Source of the DNA: Xestospongia muta
Taxonomy: Eukaryota > Porifera > Demospongiae > Haplosclerida > Petrosiidae
Length of the DNA stretch: 64,000 bases
Assembly (NCBI GenBank): GCA_963693285.1
Contig: OY848920.1
Location: 2,555,135 to 2,619,134, forward strand
Reading direction: 5' to 3'
A program made the position numbers and the translations under genes. Numbering within the stretch: position 1 is the first letter of the stretch; each line of letters begins with the position of its first letter. This document shows, in pieces, positions 38,601-52,946 of the stretch. The notes beneath the pieces were generated by a model. It was not told the DNA's origin and made no database searches. It worked only from the letters and a program-made list of their open reading frames with translations.

Positions 38601-40218
38601 CTCAACAGTAACATGTCAATGTGATCATCTAACACACTTTGCTATTCTACTTAGTCCAGGAGTACCAGTATGTCAGCCTGTCTATCTGTATATATAACTG
38701 TCCATTTTATAGGTTAGTGACAAAGATCGTAAGATCCTTAAAACAATAGGTGTTGTGTTAATACCTATCTCTTTGATATGTATGTTACTGACAATATTGA
38801 CCTATCTTTGTATGAGGCAAGACTTATACACGCATATGCATATATCACTGATTATATATATGTCCATAGATCACTGTGGAATATGGGAAACTATATTCAT
38901 GTTATGCTTTGTAGTAATTTATTGATAGCACAACTCTTGTTTGTAGTCGGTATTGAACAAACCAAGTATTGGGTATGTGGTCATGTGACATTCATGTGAT
39001 TATTATTGTTGTGTATTATTTATAGTTTGTATGTTCAGCAATAGCTGTAGTACTGCAGTACATGTTTCTAGTGACATTTATGTGGATGTTAATGGAGGGT
39101 GTGGTCTTATACATTGCTTTGGTTAGAGTCTTTGTCACGCACCCTAAGCAATACATAATGAGTTTTACACTACTGAGTTATGGTCTGTTAATTATATTCA
39201 TTTATATATTAATTGTTTATATAATTATTAGGTATTCCTGGAATATATATGTTGATTATAATACCTATTGGGTATCTTGTTGGTACTGATGAAAACCACA
39301 CCCACTACTTGTTATATGATAATGAAAAGCTGGCTGCGTCAGTAATAAAGTTGTAATAACTTAATGACATTTTTTTTAATATTTCATAGATGTTGGCTAA
39401 ATTATGAGAGTGGATTTATATGGACATTTATTGTACCAGTTATCCTAATACTTCTAGTAAGTTCAATGGGTAGATGGATAGATAATAACATAATGACACC
39501 TTTCAGGTCAATATTGCATTCCTCATAATGGCTATTGTGATGATAAGAAGACATCAAAAACATCAACTACATCAAGATCAAACTGCTAATGTCAAGTATG
39601 ATGTACTTATTTTTTTTATTTATCATTTTCCCAACAGACAATTAATAAAAGCTTCTATATCACTTACTATAGTGATGGGTATTGGATGGCTAGCTAATAT
39701 TCTTTTTTTCACAGACAAATTACTCTTTATTGCATATATAATGACAGTCTTTATTGCTGGGCAAGGTGTTATTATCTTCATACTTTATGTTCCTCTCTCT
39801 AAACCTGTAAGTCTGATTATCATTACTAGCGGATATAAATGTCACACATACAAACATCCACACACACACACACAGGTTAGAGAAGCATACTCAAAATGGT
39901 GGTATAATAAAAAGAGAAAATCTAAATTTTTCAACAAAACATATTTCACTAAACCAACCTCTTTGGAGACATCAGTGAGTTACAATAATTTCATTATCGT
40001 CACATTTTATTATCTTACAGAATAATGTTAAAAAGTCTGAAAGATCAGTTTCTGCTGTTAATAACTCTGGACATTATACTCTAGGGACATTTGATGGTAT
40101 GTTTATATAATATGTACAGCAAATATTGATCTATTGTTAAATGTTAGAGATTGTATCAGATACTTTGAAGAAATTAGAGAATACTGAACAAAGTAATGAA
40201 ACTGAGCTGGCTATGTAA
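35348..40218 (+). CDS. Adhesion-type GPCR, copy 4 (apparently intact, GC donor)
   Basis: Exon 1 is 35348–35418, exon 2 is 35670–36419 (750 nt), and the rest follows the 21-exon plan to TAA at 40216–40218. No stop or frameshift was found. Exon 2 carries an 8-residue insertion relative to copies 1 to 3, 'ISDPDYKGVPSSINKT' in place of 'TGGPNYRTV'. The exon 12 donor is GC (38817–38818, 'AG|GCAAG') instead of GT, a known minor donor type with strong flanking match. If unused, translation would run into the intron within TM1's loop. Exons 3 and 4 resemble copy 3 most ('SLCSNNCTFKFDIGNG'). AATAAA is at 40273–40278. Confidence 0.88.
35443..35667. repeat. (CT)n tract with GTCT interruptions, intron 1 of copy 4
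   Basis: Regular 'ctctgtctct' interruptions distinguish it from the pure tract of copy 2. Confidence 0.95.
38258..38501. repeat. Foldback element A in intron 10 of copy 4
   Basis: Same ends as the copy 3 element; left flank TA, right flank mutated to TG. Confidence 0.85.
38817..38818 (+). other. GC splice donor, exon 12 of copy 4
   Basis: All other copies have GT here (gtaagac or gtatga). Copy 4 alone reads gcaaga after 'TGTATGAG'. Confidence 0.7.
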
Positions 40219-40278
40219 ATATTGTATTCCAATGAAGGAGTTGAGATTATATGTTTTAAATTAATGACAGTCAATAAA

Positions 40279-40606
40279 TCATGACATTCATAATAACATA
40301 ATGTTGTAATTCAAAGTATCAAAATGTAATAGTATTGTGGTTTTTGTAGTTACTTGATTATGTTATTAAAACCATATAAAGAGGAGGTGTGTCCTGTTTT
40401 ATTTTAAAACATCATAATAATGTTTTACAGGAAGTTGTCATTAGTTTTAATTAAGAGGAGGAGCAACATGATTCTTTTAACACTAGTTTTATCAGCTTTG
40501 CTTATATACACTCCTTTTTAGTGAAGACTTTTAAAATTCAAAATGGATTATTGCAATTGTTAACTATGGTTACTTTATATCCCTCACATAAATGGATAGA
40601 TGTGTA
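40279..40606. other. 3' spacer of copy 4
   Basis: Near-identical to 33720–34047; no gene seen. Confidence 0.6.
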
Positions 40607-40855
40607 CATTGTAAAAATGGATTTGTTGCTTTAACCAATATATTGTTATACAGTTCACATGTAGCAAACTCAGTATGATGTAAGAATAAACATAACACTG
40701 TTTCGATTACTAATGTACCAGTCTTTACATAAACAGTAGTACATTAGTAATCAAAACAGTGTTTTGTTTACTTTACATCATGATCATACTGAGTTTGCTA
40801 CATGCAACTTGTATAATAATATATTGGTTAAATAAACAAATCAATTTTTACAGTG
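40607..40855. repeat. Foldback element B (after copy 4)
   Basis: TA-flanked; left end mutated to CATTGTAAAAATGG. Confidence 0.85.
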
Positions 40856-41287
40856 TATATATAAAAAGTACTCATGGGCCAAGAATAACAGTTTATATAA
40901 TTACTATGTAAACATTGTGGTTATATCATATTCTACATATTCAATATTTAACATTAATACTTTTTAATAAACTAATGTCTCTTTATCTGAAAAACTCAAG
41001 TCTTTCCAAGGACCACATTCTAGCTGTAATCCACCAATGTGCTGTCATTGATTTAACATTGACTCCTCTGTGTTCATGAAGTGTGGTACTAACCTGAGCC
41101 TTATTATAAAGCCCTAAATAGTTTTGTTAACATATATATCATTGATTTGTATTAACCAGTTTATAATTTAACAGTTCATTTACTAACAATTATTCAGCTG
41201 CTATATTTCTCCAACAGTCTTCCATTAATTCTGTTAGACCAGGATATGAAGACTTAACATTTCCTTCATGAACTTGTTTATATCATT

Positions 41288-41550
41288 AATGATCAACAAT
41301 TAGAATAATGTCGTTTGTAAAGATCAAAATAATAATAATAACACAGAAATAATTGATACCTGTCAGACTATCAAGAATGTTTGTATTATAATAGTCAGCA
41401 AGAATGAATTCTATATCCAAATATCATCATACTGATTGCTAATCAACAATGATATACAAACATTCTTGATAGTCTGTAGATGTCCATTATTTCTGTATAA
41501 TTATTATTATTTGATCTATGCAAACCTCATCATTCTAATTGCTGATCATT
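41288..41550. repeat. Foldback element family C (copy 5 spacer)
   Basis: Ends 'aatgatcaacaattagaa' and 'ttctaattgctgatcatt'; 263 nt. Confidence 0.8.
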
Positions 41551-41997
41551 TATGGTGGAAAGTTTCTAGAAGATTCTAAAATAATGATGACAATGTCAAT
41601 CAATTAATATCTTCTGGACATGTTAAAGCAAAGAATATTCGAATTTCAAGATCTCTTGAGAGATACACAATATAACTAAATATTTATTATATGTAACGTC
41701 AAATTGTTCATTTTAATATACTTATGAGGAAATATATGTAATAATGTCGTTATTACAAGGAAGTTATGAGTTTAATAATTTGTTGTTGATTATATATGAC
41801 GTGAATCTTCATTTTCATTGTCGTAAAGTTATTGAGTGGGGATAGGACATATTATTTTGTCAGTTGACAATAGTCTACATTCTTGAGGTTAGTGTGCCAG
41901 TCATGTTTACTGCTGTGTGGCTCTGTGTCATGTCTCTTATTTATCTCTCAACTAAAGCTGGAGATGTAAAAATGTAAGTTATATACAGGCGCTGATA

Positions 41998-42007
41998 ACT
42001 CTCTCTG

Positions 42008-42063
<56 letters not shown>

Positions 42064-42069
42064 ACTTTC

Positions 42070-42123
<54 letters not shown>

Positions 42124-42170
42124 TGTCTCTCTCTCTCTCTCTCTCTTTCTCTCTCAATCTCTCTTTCTCT
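41998..42170. repeat. (CT)n tract, intron 1 of copy 5
   Basis: Length differs from copies 6 to 8 while the flanks are identical, including the 'tttctcactttctgtttct' interruption. Confidence 0.95.
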
Positions 42171-44784
42171 AGCAACTTACAATTCTCACTAGTTCTTCAG
42201 TATACAGAACTACCTAGTAAGGACAATTGTTCTCGATTGAATGTACCAAATGAAGGTGTTCTCATTAAAGCATTAATAGACAATACTACAGTTGTTCCAC
42301 TTCATTTATATTATGTAAATGGAACAGAAGATAATATTCCTAATAACAGGAAAAATATTCCCACAGTGACCTTCATTAACTCATCATTCCTTAATTTAAC
42401 ATATAATGATACTGCATATAATACTACTACATATGCTACATATACTACATATACTGTCCCATTTACTAACTCATCAGCTGTTGGACCATATCTTTATAAC
42501 ATTACTATTAACAATGATCTACTGTTAAATCAAACAGTACGTTTTGCATGGAATCAGACATACAGAGCACCTCGTACTAATTGTGGTGTGTGGGCGTTAG
42601 ACAATATCAGTATATCTCTACAACACAATGGATGTTATCGACAAATATATCAACAAGATTTTAATAATGGGGAAATTCCTGATTGGGATCTCATTAACAC
42701 AAATATTTCATTTAACTCTAGTCAATGTGATAGTTCAAGTGGATGTCTTTATTTTATTAGTGATCCTGACTATAAAGGAGTACCAAGTTCTAATAATAGA
42801 ACTATAGGAAGTCGTCAAGCAACATCCCCAATGTTAGATCCAATGTTAGATCTTCAAGTTATTACACCTGTTAATCTACCATCTTCACCTACTACTTATA
42901 AAGACAATATGTGTAATAATGATGAAAATATAATGTAAGTAATGTCTTTATATATCAATAAATACAATATATATCAATAAATACAATATATTACTATGTT
43001 TACAGAATTGTCAGTTTCTTACTTAAATTAACTCAATTCATTGGACCTGGTCCATGTACTGATACCTCCCCTAATGCTATCCTTCTCTCTCTGCATACTG
43101 AGGACACCTCATCACCTTTGGCATATTTTGTTCCAGTGGGTAACAAATTCTGGTCTAATTTTAATGGTAGTAGCTTATATAATGTTCCAATATACTCTCC
43201 TAATAGTACTGAGAATACATTAATTACAACATATCTTAATAATAATATCAGTGAATTCTCATTGAGTTGGATACAAGAGAACTATACTCTTAATAAAGAT
43301 ATCTGGAGTCTTAGTCAAGTCAATATAACATTGGAACAATATGAGTTATGCTATAAAAATGAGTGAGTAGTAACTCTTTATATTATTTTATAATTATATC
43401 TTTTTAGATCTTGGAATCTTTATAATGGTAATATATCACAATCATTATATAGTAATAACAGTACATTGATGTTTGATAATGGAAATGGGTCATCACCACG
43501 TAGTGCTAATCTTTCTCTCTCCTATCATTGTGACATATCATCAACTACTGTAGAAACTTCTAGTATTGAACCCTCAGTAACTAGTATAACCAGTATAACC
43601 AGTATGACTAGCACTGATGTTATGACTACACCATCTCCAGGTGTTATAAATTGTTCTACTGATGGTATATGGCCAGAGACATTACCAGGTTATAATGTCA
43701 CAGGTTTTTACTGTTATAAAGGAACTGTTAATGGTAAATGATAAATTCTCCTTACATTATAATCCTCTTTAACAGGTACCAGACTATGTAAACAAGATGG
43801 AAACTGGGATGATAATATTTATTGTTTTAGTAGTAAACAATTTAATACTGTACTATCAAAGGTATAATACTAATATAATTTGTACTGTCATCTCTCACTC
43901 TATTACATATAAAGATAAATAGTTCTTCTCTAATGGCTTTGGAAATATTAAGTGAAAATAATGAAGATATAACAGTTGATCAAACCATTTTCTTATTGTC
44001 TACTATTGTTAATAACCGGTTAAACCAGTCATCAGAACCTGTTTCAATTAATTTCACTATGGTATGTATAATATAATATAATTAATTACATTTTATGATA
44101 TAGTTATAGTATTTTAATAATGTTATTGTTAATGTACTGAGAAACAAGACCATTCCTAATAATCAGGTTAATTTATAATTGATTACTGGATAATTGCATT
44201 ACTAATTACAGGATAAGAGGCGATCTATTAGTAGTCAACTCCTCTTAACGTTAGATATATTTGCACTATATCTTTATAATACTACTGGACTACAGATGAT
44301 AGGAGATTCTATTGGTAGGTATATATATGTAATATATGCGTGTATATTAGTTGTTTACTCTGTCTCTCTTGTATATATAGCATTTACTGTTAAAGAGATT
44401 ACAACTATAACTGGTCCAATTCAAGCAATATCTGTTAATAATAATTCTATTACATTACCTCCTGATATATTTGATAATCTACCAGTTAAAATAGCCTCAT
44501 TTTACTACCAAAATTTATCAAGATTGTTACCTCCTAATCATTCTAATCAATCTATCATATCTCAAGTTCTCTCCTCTACTAATTGTACAGATTGTTTTAT
44601 AACAGATCTGACTACACCAGTTAACATAGTGTTTAACCTGTCTAGTCAACAGGTATAACAAGACATCCTCTGTTGTCATAGCAACAATATCTCTTCTCTC
44701 TCTCTACACAGATATCAAATACTGATAATTTATCTTGTGTATATTGGAAGTTTAAATTGTACATAGAACTCTTAATAATATGTA

Positions 44785-45028
44785 ATCTGAATTGCAATGA
44801 GGCACCACATCTGGCAAAACATTTGTGATGTGATTTATGAAAAAGACCACTGTTAAAACATATCGAAAACAGTTTTGTATATGTACAGCTGCTATATATA
44901 CATAACTATACATGTAAACTACATATATATGTACAAAACTGTTTTCTGAGGTGTTTTAACAGTGATCCCTTTTCATAAATCATGTCACAAATATTTTAAC
45001 AGAAGTGGTCCCTTATTGCAAATCAGGT
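44785..45028. repeat. Foldback element A in intron 10 of copy 5
   Basis: TA-flanked on both sides; almost identical to the copies 6 and 7 elements. Confidence 0.85.
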
Positions 45029-46382
45029 TACATTTATTGAGTGTATTATATCTCCTATTAGATCTGATATAAGATTACCAAGTGGTGAGTGGAATACTAA
45101 TGGGTGTGGTCTTATTAGTCAAAAGGGCTCAACAGTAACATGTCAATGTGATCATCTAACTCACTTTGCTATTCTACTTAGTCCAGGAGTACCAGTATGT
45201 CTGTCTGTATGTCTGTATATATAACTGCCCATTTTATAGGTTAGTGACAAAGATCATAAGATCCTTCAAACAATAGGTGTTGTGTTAATACCTATCTCTC
45301 TGATATGTATGTTACTGACAATATTGACCTATCTTTGTATAAGGTAAGACTTACACACGCATAATATGCATATATCACTGATAATATATACGTCCATAGA
45401 TCACTGTGGAATATGGGAAACTATATTCATGTTATGCTTTGTAGTAATTTATTGATAGCACAACTCTTGTTTGTAGTGGGTATTGAACAAACCAAGTATT
45501 GGGTATGTGGTCATGTGAATTTCATGTGATTATTATTGTTGTGTATTATTTATAGTTTGTATGTTCAGTAATAGCTGTAGTACTGCAGTACATGTTTCTA
45601 GTGACATTTATGTGGATGTTAATGGAGAGTGTGGTCTTATACATTGCTTTGGTTAGAGTCTTTGTCACGCACCCAAAGCAATACATAAAGAGTTTTACAC
45701 TACTGAGTTATGGTCTGTTAATTATATTCAATTATATATTAATTGTTGATATAATTATTAGGTATTCCTGGAGTATACATGTTGATTATAATACCTATTG
45801 GGTATCTTTGTTGGTACTGATGAAAACCACACCCACTACTTGTTATATTATAATGAAAAGCTAGTTGCGTCAGTAGTAATGTTATAATAATGTAATGATA
45901 TTTTTATTAATTTTATAGATGTTGGCTAAATTATGAGGGTGGATTTATATGGACATTTATTGTACCAGTTATCTTAATACTTCCAGTAATTTCAATGGAT
46001 AGATGGATAGATGATAACATAATGACACTTTTCAGGCCAATATTGGGTTCCTCATTATGGCTATTGTGATGATAAGAAGACATCAAAAACAACTACATAA
46101 AGATAAAACTGCTAATGTCAAGTATGATGTACTTATTTTCTTATTTATCATTTTCCCCACAGACAATTAATAAAAGCTTCTATATCACTTACTATAGTGA
46201 TGGGTATAGGATGGCTAGCTAATATTCTTTTTTTCACAGACAAATTGCTCTTTATTGCATATATAATGACAGTCTTTATTGCTGGTCAAGGTATTATTAT
46301 CTTCATACTTTATGTTCCTCTCTCTAAACCTGTAAGTCTATTATCATTACTAGTGTGTATAAATGTCACACATACAAACATC

Positions 46383-46413
<31 letters not shown>

Positions 46414-46814
46414 TAGAGAAGCATACTCAAAATGGTGGTATAATAAAAAGAGAAAATCTAAATTTTTCAACAAAACATATTTCACTAAACCAACCTCTTT
46501 GGAGACATCAGTGAGTTGCAATAATTTCATTATCGTCACATTTTATTATCTTACAGAATAATGTTAAAAAGTCTGAAAGATCAGTTTCTGCTGTTAATAA
46601 CTCTGGACATTATACTCTAGGGACATCTGATGGTATGTTTATATAATATGTACAGCAAATATTGATTTATTGTTAAATGTTAGAGAGTACATCAGATACT
46701 TTGAAGAAATTAGAGAATACTGAACAAAGTAATGAAACTGAGCTGTCTATGTAAATATTGTATTCCAATGAAGGAGCTGAGATTATATATTTTAAATTAA
46801 TGACAGTCAATAAA

Positions 46815-47141
46815 TCATGACATTCATAATAACATAATGTTGTAATTCAAAGTATCAAAATGTAATAGTATTGTGGTTTTTGTAGTTACTTGATTATGTT
46901 ATTAAAACCATATAAAGAGGAGGTGTGTCCTGTTTTATTATAAAACATCATAATAATGTTTTACAGGAAGTTGTCATTAGTTTTAATTAAGAGGAGGAGC
47001 AACATGATTCTTTTAACACTAGTTTATCAGCTTTGCTTATATATACTCCTTTTTAGTGAAGATGTTTAAAGTTAAAAATAGATTATTGCAATTGTTAACT
47101 ATGGCTACTTCATATCCCTCACATAAATGGATAGATGTGTA
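46815..47141. other. 3' spacer of copy 5
   Basis: Array spacer, no gene seen. Confidence 0.6.
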
Positions 47142-47390
47142 CACTGTAAAAATTGATTTGTTGATTTAACCAATATATTGTTATATAGGTTGTATGTAGC
47201 AAACTCAGTATGATGTAAAAGTACACATAACACTGTTTTGATTACTAATGTACCAGTATTTACATAAACAGTAGTACATTAATAATCAAAACAGTGTTTT
47301 GTTTACTTTACATCATGATCATACTGAGTTTGCTACATGCAACTTGTATAATAATATATTGGTTAAATAAACAAATCAATTTTTACAGTG
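47142..47390. repeat. Foldback element B (after copy 5)
   Basis: CACTGTAAAAATTG to CAATTTTTACAGTG with TA on both sides. Confidence 0.87.
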
Positions 47391-47822
47391 TATATATAAA
47401 AAGTACTCATGGGCCAAGAATAACAGTTTATATAATTACTATGTAAACATTGTGGTTATATCATATTCTACATATTCAATATTTAACATTAATACTTTTT
47501 AATAAACTAATGTCTCTTTATCTGAAAAACTCAAGTCTTTCCAAGGACCACATCCTAGCTGTAATCCACCAATGTGCTGTCATTGATTTAACATTGACTC
47601 CTCTGTGTTCATGAAGTGTGGTACTAACCTGAGCCTTATTATAAAGCCCTAAATAGTTTTGTTAACATATATATCATTGATTTGTATTAACCAGTTTATA
47701 ATTTAACAGTTCATTTACTAACAATTATTCAGCTGCTATATTTCTCCAACAGTCTTCCATTAATTCTGTTAGACCAGGATATGAAGACTTAACATTTCCT
47801 TCATGAACTTGTTTATATCATT

Positions 47823-48085
47823 AATGATCAACAATTAGAATAATGTCGTTTGTAAAGATCAAAATGATAATAATAACACAGAAATAATTGATACCTGTCA
47901 GACTATCAAGAATGTTTGTATTATAATAGTCAGCAAGAATGAATTCTATATCCAAATATCATCATACTGATTGCTAATCAACAATGATATACAAACATTC
48001 TTGATAGTCTGTAGATGTCCATTATTTCTGTATAATTATTATTATTTGATCTATGCAAACCTCATCATTCTAATTGCTGATCATT
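47823..48085. repeat. Foldback element family C (copy 6 spacer)
   Basis: Same boundaries as the copy 5 spacer element. Confidence 0.8.
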
Positions 48086-48437
48086 TATGGTGGAAAGTTT
48101 CTAGAAGATTCTAAAATAATGATGACAATGTCAATCAATTAATATCTTCTGGACATGTTAAAGCAAAGAATATTCGAATTTCAAGATCTCTTGAGAGATA
48201 CACAATATAACTAAATATTTATTATATGTAACGTCAAATTGTTCATTTTAATATACTTATGAGGAAATATATGTAACAATGTCGTTATTACAAGGAAGTT
48301 ATGAGTTTAATAATTTGTTGTTGATTATATATGACGTGAATCTTCATTTTCATTGTCGTAAAGTTATTGAGTGGGGATAGGACATATTATTTTGTCAGTT
48401 GACAATAGTCTACATTCTTGAGGTTAGTGTGCCAGTC

Positions 48438-48542
48438 ATGTTTACTGCTGTGTGGCTCTGTGTCATGTCTCTTATTTATCTCTCAACTAAAGCTGGAGAT
48501 GTAAAAATGTAAGTTATATACAGGCGCTGATAACTCTCTCTG

Positions 48543-48600
<58 letters not shown>

Positions 48601-51600
48601 ACTTTCTGTTTCTCTCTCTCTCTCTGTCTCTCTCTGTCTCTCTCTCTCTCTGTCTCTCTCTGTCTCTCTCTCTCTCTCTCTCTTTCTCTCTCAATCTCTC
48701 TTTCTCTAGCAACTTACAATTCTCACTAGTTCTTCAGTATACAGAACTACCTAGTAAGGACAATTGTTCTCGATTGAATGTACCAAATGAAGGTGTTCTC
48801 ATTAAAGCATTAATAGACAATACTACAGTTGTTCCACTTCATTTATATTATGTAAATGGAACAGAAGATAATATTCCTAATAACAGGAAAAATATTCCCA
48901 CAGTGACCTTCATTAACTCATCATTCCTTAATTTAACATATAATGATACTGCATATAATACTACTACATATGCTACATATACTACATATACTGTCCCATT
49001 TACTAACTCATCAGCTGTTGGACCATATCTTTATAACATTACTATTAACAATGATCTACTGTTAAATCAAACAGTACGTTTTGCATGGAATCAGACATAC
49101 AGAGCACCTCGTACTAATTGTGATGTGTGGGCGTTAGACAATATCAGTATATCTCTACAACACAATGGATGTTATCGACAAATATATCAACAAGATTTTA
49201 ATAATGGGGAAATTCCTGATTGGGATCTCATTAACACAAATATTTCATTTAACTCTAGTCAATGTGATAGTTCAAGTGGATGTCTTTATTTTATTAGTGA
49301 TCCTGACTATAAAGGAGTACCAAGTTCTAATAATAGAACTATAGGAAGTCGTCAAGCAACATCCCCAATGTTAGATCCAATGTTAGATCTTCAAGTTATT
49401 ACACCTGTTAATCTACCATCTTCACCTACTACTTATAAAGACAATATGTGTAATAATGATGAAAATATAATGTAAGTAATGTCTTTATATATCAATAAAT
49501 ACAATATATATCAATAAATACAATATATTACTATGTTTACAGAATTGTCAGTTTCTTACTTAAATTAACTCAATTCATTGGACCTGGTCCATGTACTGAT
49601 ACCTCCCCTAATGCTATCCTTCTCTCTCTGCATACTGAGGACACCTCATCACCTTTGGCATATTTTGTTCCAGTGGGTAACAAATTCTGGTCTAATTTTA
49701 ATGGTAGTAGCTTATATAATGTTCCAATATACTCTCCTAATAGTACTGAGAATACATTAATTACAACATATTTTAATAATAATATCAGTGAATTCTCATT
49801 GAGTTGGATACAAGAGAACTATACTCTTAATAAAGATATCTGGAGTCTTAGTCAAGTCAATATAACATTGGAACAATATGAGTTATGCTATAAAAATGAG
49901 TGAGTAGTAACTCTTTATATTATTTTATAATTATATCTTTTTAGATCTTGGAATCTTTATAATGGTAATATATCACAATCATTATATAGTAATAACAGTA
50001 CATTGATGTTTGATAATGGAAATGGGTCATCACCACGTAGTGCTAATCTTTCTCTCTCCTATCATTGTGACATATCATCAACTACTGTAGAAACTTCTAG
50101 TATTGAACCCTCAGTAACTAGTATAACCAGTATAACCAGTATGACTAGCACTGATGTTATGACTACACCATCTCCAGGTGTTATAAATTGTTCTACTGAT
50201 GGTATATGGCCAGAGACATTACCAGGTTATAATGTCACAGGTTTTTACTGTTATAAAGGAACTGTTAATGGTAAATGATAAATTCTCCTTACATTATAAT
50301 CCTCTTTAACAGGTACCAGACTATGTAAACAAGATGGAAACTGGGATGATAATATTTATTGTTTTAGTAGTAAACAATTTAATACTGTACTATCAAAGGT
50401 ATAATACTAATATAATTTGTACTGTCATCTCTCACTCTATTACATATAAAGATAAATAGTTCTTCTCTAATGGCTTTGGAAATATTAAGTGAAAATAATG
50501 AAGATATAACAGTTGATCAAACCATTTTCTTATTGTCTACTATTGTTAATAACCGGTTAAACCAGTCATCAGAACCTGTTTCAATTAATTTCACTATGGT
50601 ATGTATAATATAATATAATTAATTACAATTTATGATATAGTTATAGTATTTTAATAATGTTATTGTTAATGTACTGAGAAACAAGACCATTCCTAATAAT
50701 CAGGTTAATTTATAATTGATTACTGGATAATTGCATTACTAATTACAGGATAAGAGGCGATCTATTAGTAGTCAACTCCTCTTAACGTTAGATATATTTG
50801 CACTATATCTTTATAATACTACTGGACTACAGATGATAGGAGATTCTATTGGTAGGTATATATATATAATATATGCGTGTATATTAGTTGTTTACTCTGT
50901 CTCTCTTGTATATATAGCATTTACTGTTAAAGAGATTACAACTATAACTGGTCCAATTCAAGCAATATCTGTTAATAATAATTCTATTACATTACCTCCT
51001 GATATATTTGATAATCTACCAGTTAAAATAGCCTCATTTTACTACCAAAATATATCAAGATTGTTACCTCCTAATCATTCTAATCAATCTATCATATCTC
51101 AAGTTCTCTCCTCTACTAATTGTACAGATTGTTTTATAACAGATCTGACTACACCAGTTAACATAGTGTTTAACCTGTCTAGTCAACAGGTATAACAAGA
51201 CATCCTCTGTTGTCATAGCAACAATATCTCTTCTCTCTCTCTACACAGATATCAAATACTGATAATTTATCTTGTGTATATTGGAAGTTTAAATTGTACA
51301 TAGAACTCTTAATAATATGTAATCTGAATTGCAATGAGGCACCACATCTGGCAAAACATTTGTGATGTGATTTATGAAAAAGACCACTGTTAAAACATAT
51401 CGAAAACAGTTTTGTATATGTACAGCTGCTATATATACATAACTATACATGTAAACTACATATATATGTACAAAACTGTTTTCTGAGGTGTTTTAACAGT
51501 GATCCCTTTTCATAAATCATGTCACAAATATTTTAACAGAAGTGGTCCCTTATTGCAAATCAGGTTACATTTATTGAGTGTATTATATCTCCTATTAGAT

Positions 51601-52915
51601 CTGATATAAGATTACCAAGTGTTGAGTGGAATACTAATGGGTGTGGTCTTATTAGTCAAAAGGGCTCAACAGTAACATGTCAATGTGATCATCTAACTCA
51701 CTTTGCTATTCTACTTAGTCCAGGAGTACCAGTATGTCTGTCTGTATGTCTGTATATATAACTGCCCATTTTATAGGTTAGTGACAAAGATCATAAGATC
51801 CTTCAAACAATAGGTGTTGTGTTAATACCTATCTCTCTGATATGTATGTTACTGACAATATTGACCTATCTTTGTATAAGGTAAGACTTACACACGCATA
51901 TGCATATATCACTGATAATATATACGTCCATAGATCACTGTGGAATATGGGAAACTATATTCATGTTATGCTTTGTAGTAATTTATTGATAGCACAACTC
52001 TTGTTTGTAGTGGGTATTGAACAAACCAAGTATTGGGTATGTGGTCATGTGAATTTCATGTGATTATTATTGTTGTGTATTATTTATAGTTTGTATGTTC
52101 AGTAATAGCTGTAGTACTGCAGTACATGTTTCTAGTGACATTTATGTGGATGTTAATGGAGAGTGTGGTCTTATACATTGCTTTGGTTAGAGTCTTTGTC
52201 ACGCACCCAAAGCAATACATAAAGAGTTTTACACTACTGAGTTATGGTCTGTTAATTATATTCAATTATATATTAATTGTTGATATAATTATTAGGTATT
52301 CCTGGAGTATACATGTTGATTATAATACCTATTGGGTATCTTGTTGGTACTGATGAAAACCACACCCACTACTTGTTATATTATAATGAAAAGCTAGTTG
52401 CGTCAGTAGTAATGTTATAATAATGTAATGATATTTTTATTAATTTTATAGATGTTGGCTAAATTATGAGGGTGGATTTATATGGACATTTATTGTACCA
52501 GTTATCTTAATACTTCCAGTAATTTCAATGGATAGATGGATAGATGATAACATAATGACACTTTTCAGGCCAATATTGGGTTCCTCATTATGGCTATTGT
52601 GATGATAAGAAGACATCAAAAACAACTACATAAAGATAAAACTGCTAATGTCAAGTATGATGTACTTATTTTCTTATTTATCATTTTCCCCACAGACAAT
52701 TAATAAAAGCTTCTATATCACTTACTATAGTGATGGGTATAGGATGGCTAGCTAATATTCTTTTTTTCACAGACAAATTGCTCTTTATTGCATATATAAT
52801 GACAGTCTTTATTGCTGGTCAAGGTATTATTATCTTCATACTTTATGTTCCTCTCTCTAAACCTGTAAGTCTATTATCATTGCTAGTGTGTATAAATGTC
52901 ACACATACAAACATC

Positions 52916-52946
<31 letters not shown>

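Larger units (their letters stand above)
41903..46754 (+). pseudogene. Adhesion-type GPCR, copy 5 (truncated after TM4)
   Basis: Exon 1 is 41903–41973, exon 2 is 42173–42934 (762 nt). Ectodomain, HRM, GAIN, GPS and TM1–TM4 stay open. In exon 15 one extra T (about 45807–45810, 'tatctttgttgg' for 'tatcttgttgg') brings TGA into frame four codons later, removing TM5–TM7 and the tail. Downstream exons are undamaged, and copies 6 and 7 lack the insertion, so it is very recent or an assembly error. Exon 2 also has 'NCGVWALDN' where all others have 'NCDVWALDN', changing a conserved Asp in the Reelin-like motif. AATAAA is at 46809–46814. Confidence 0.82.
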
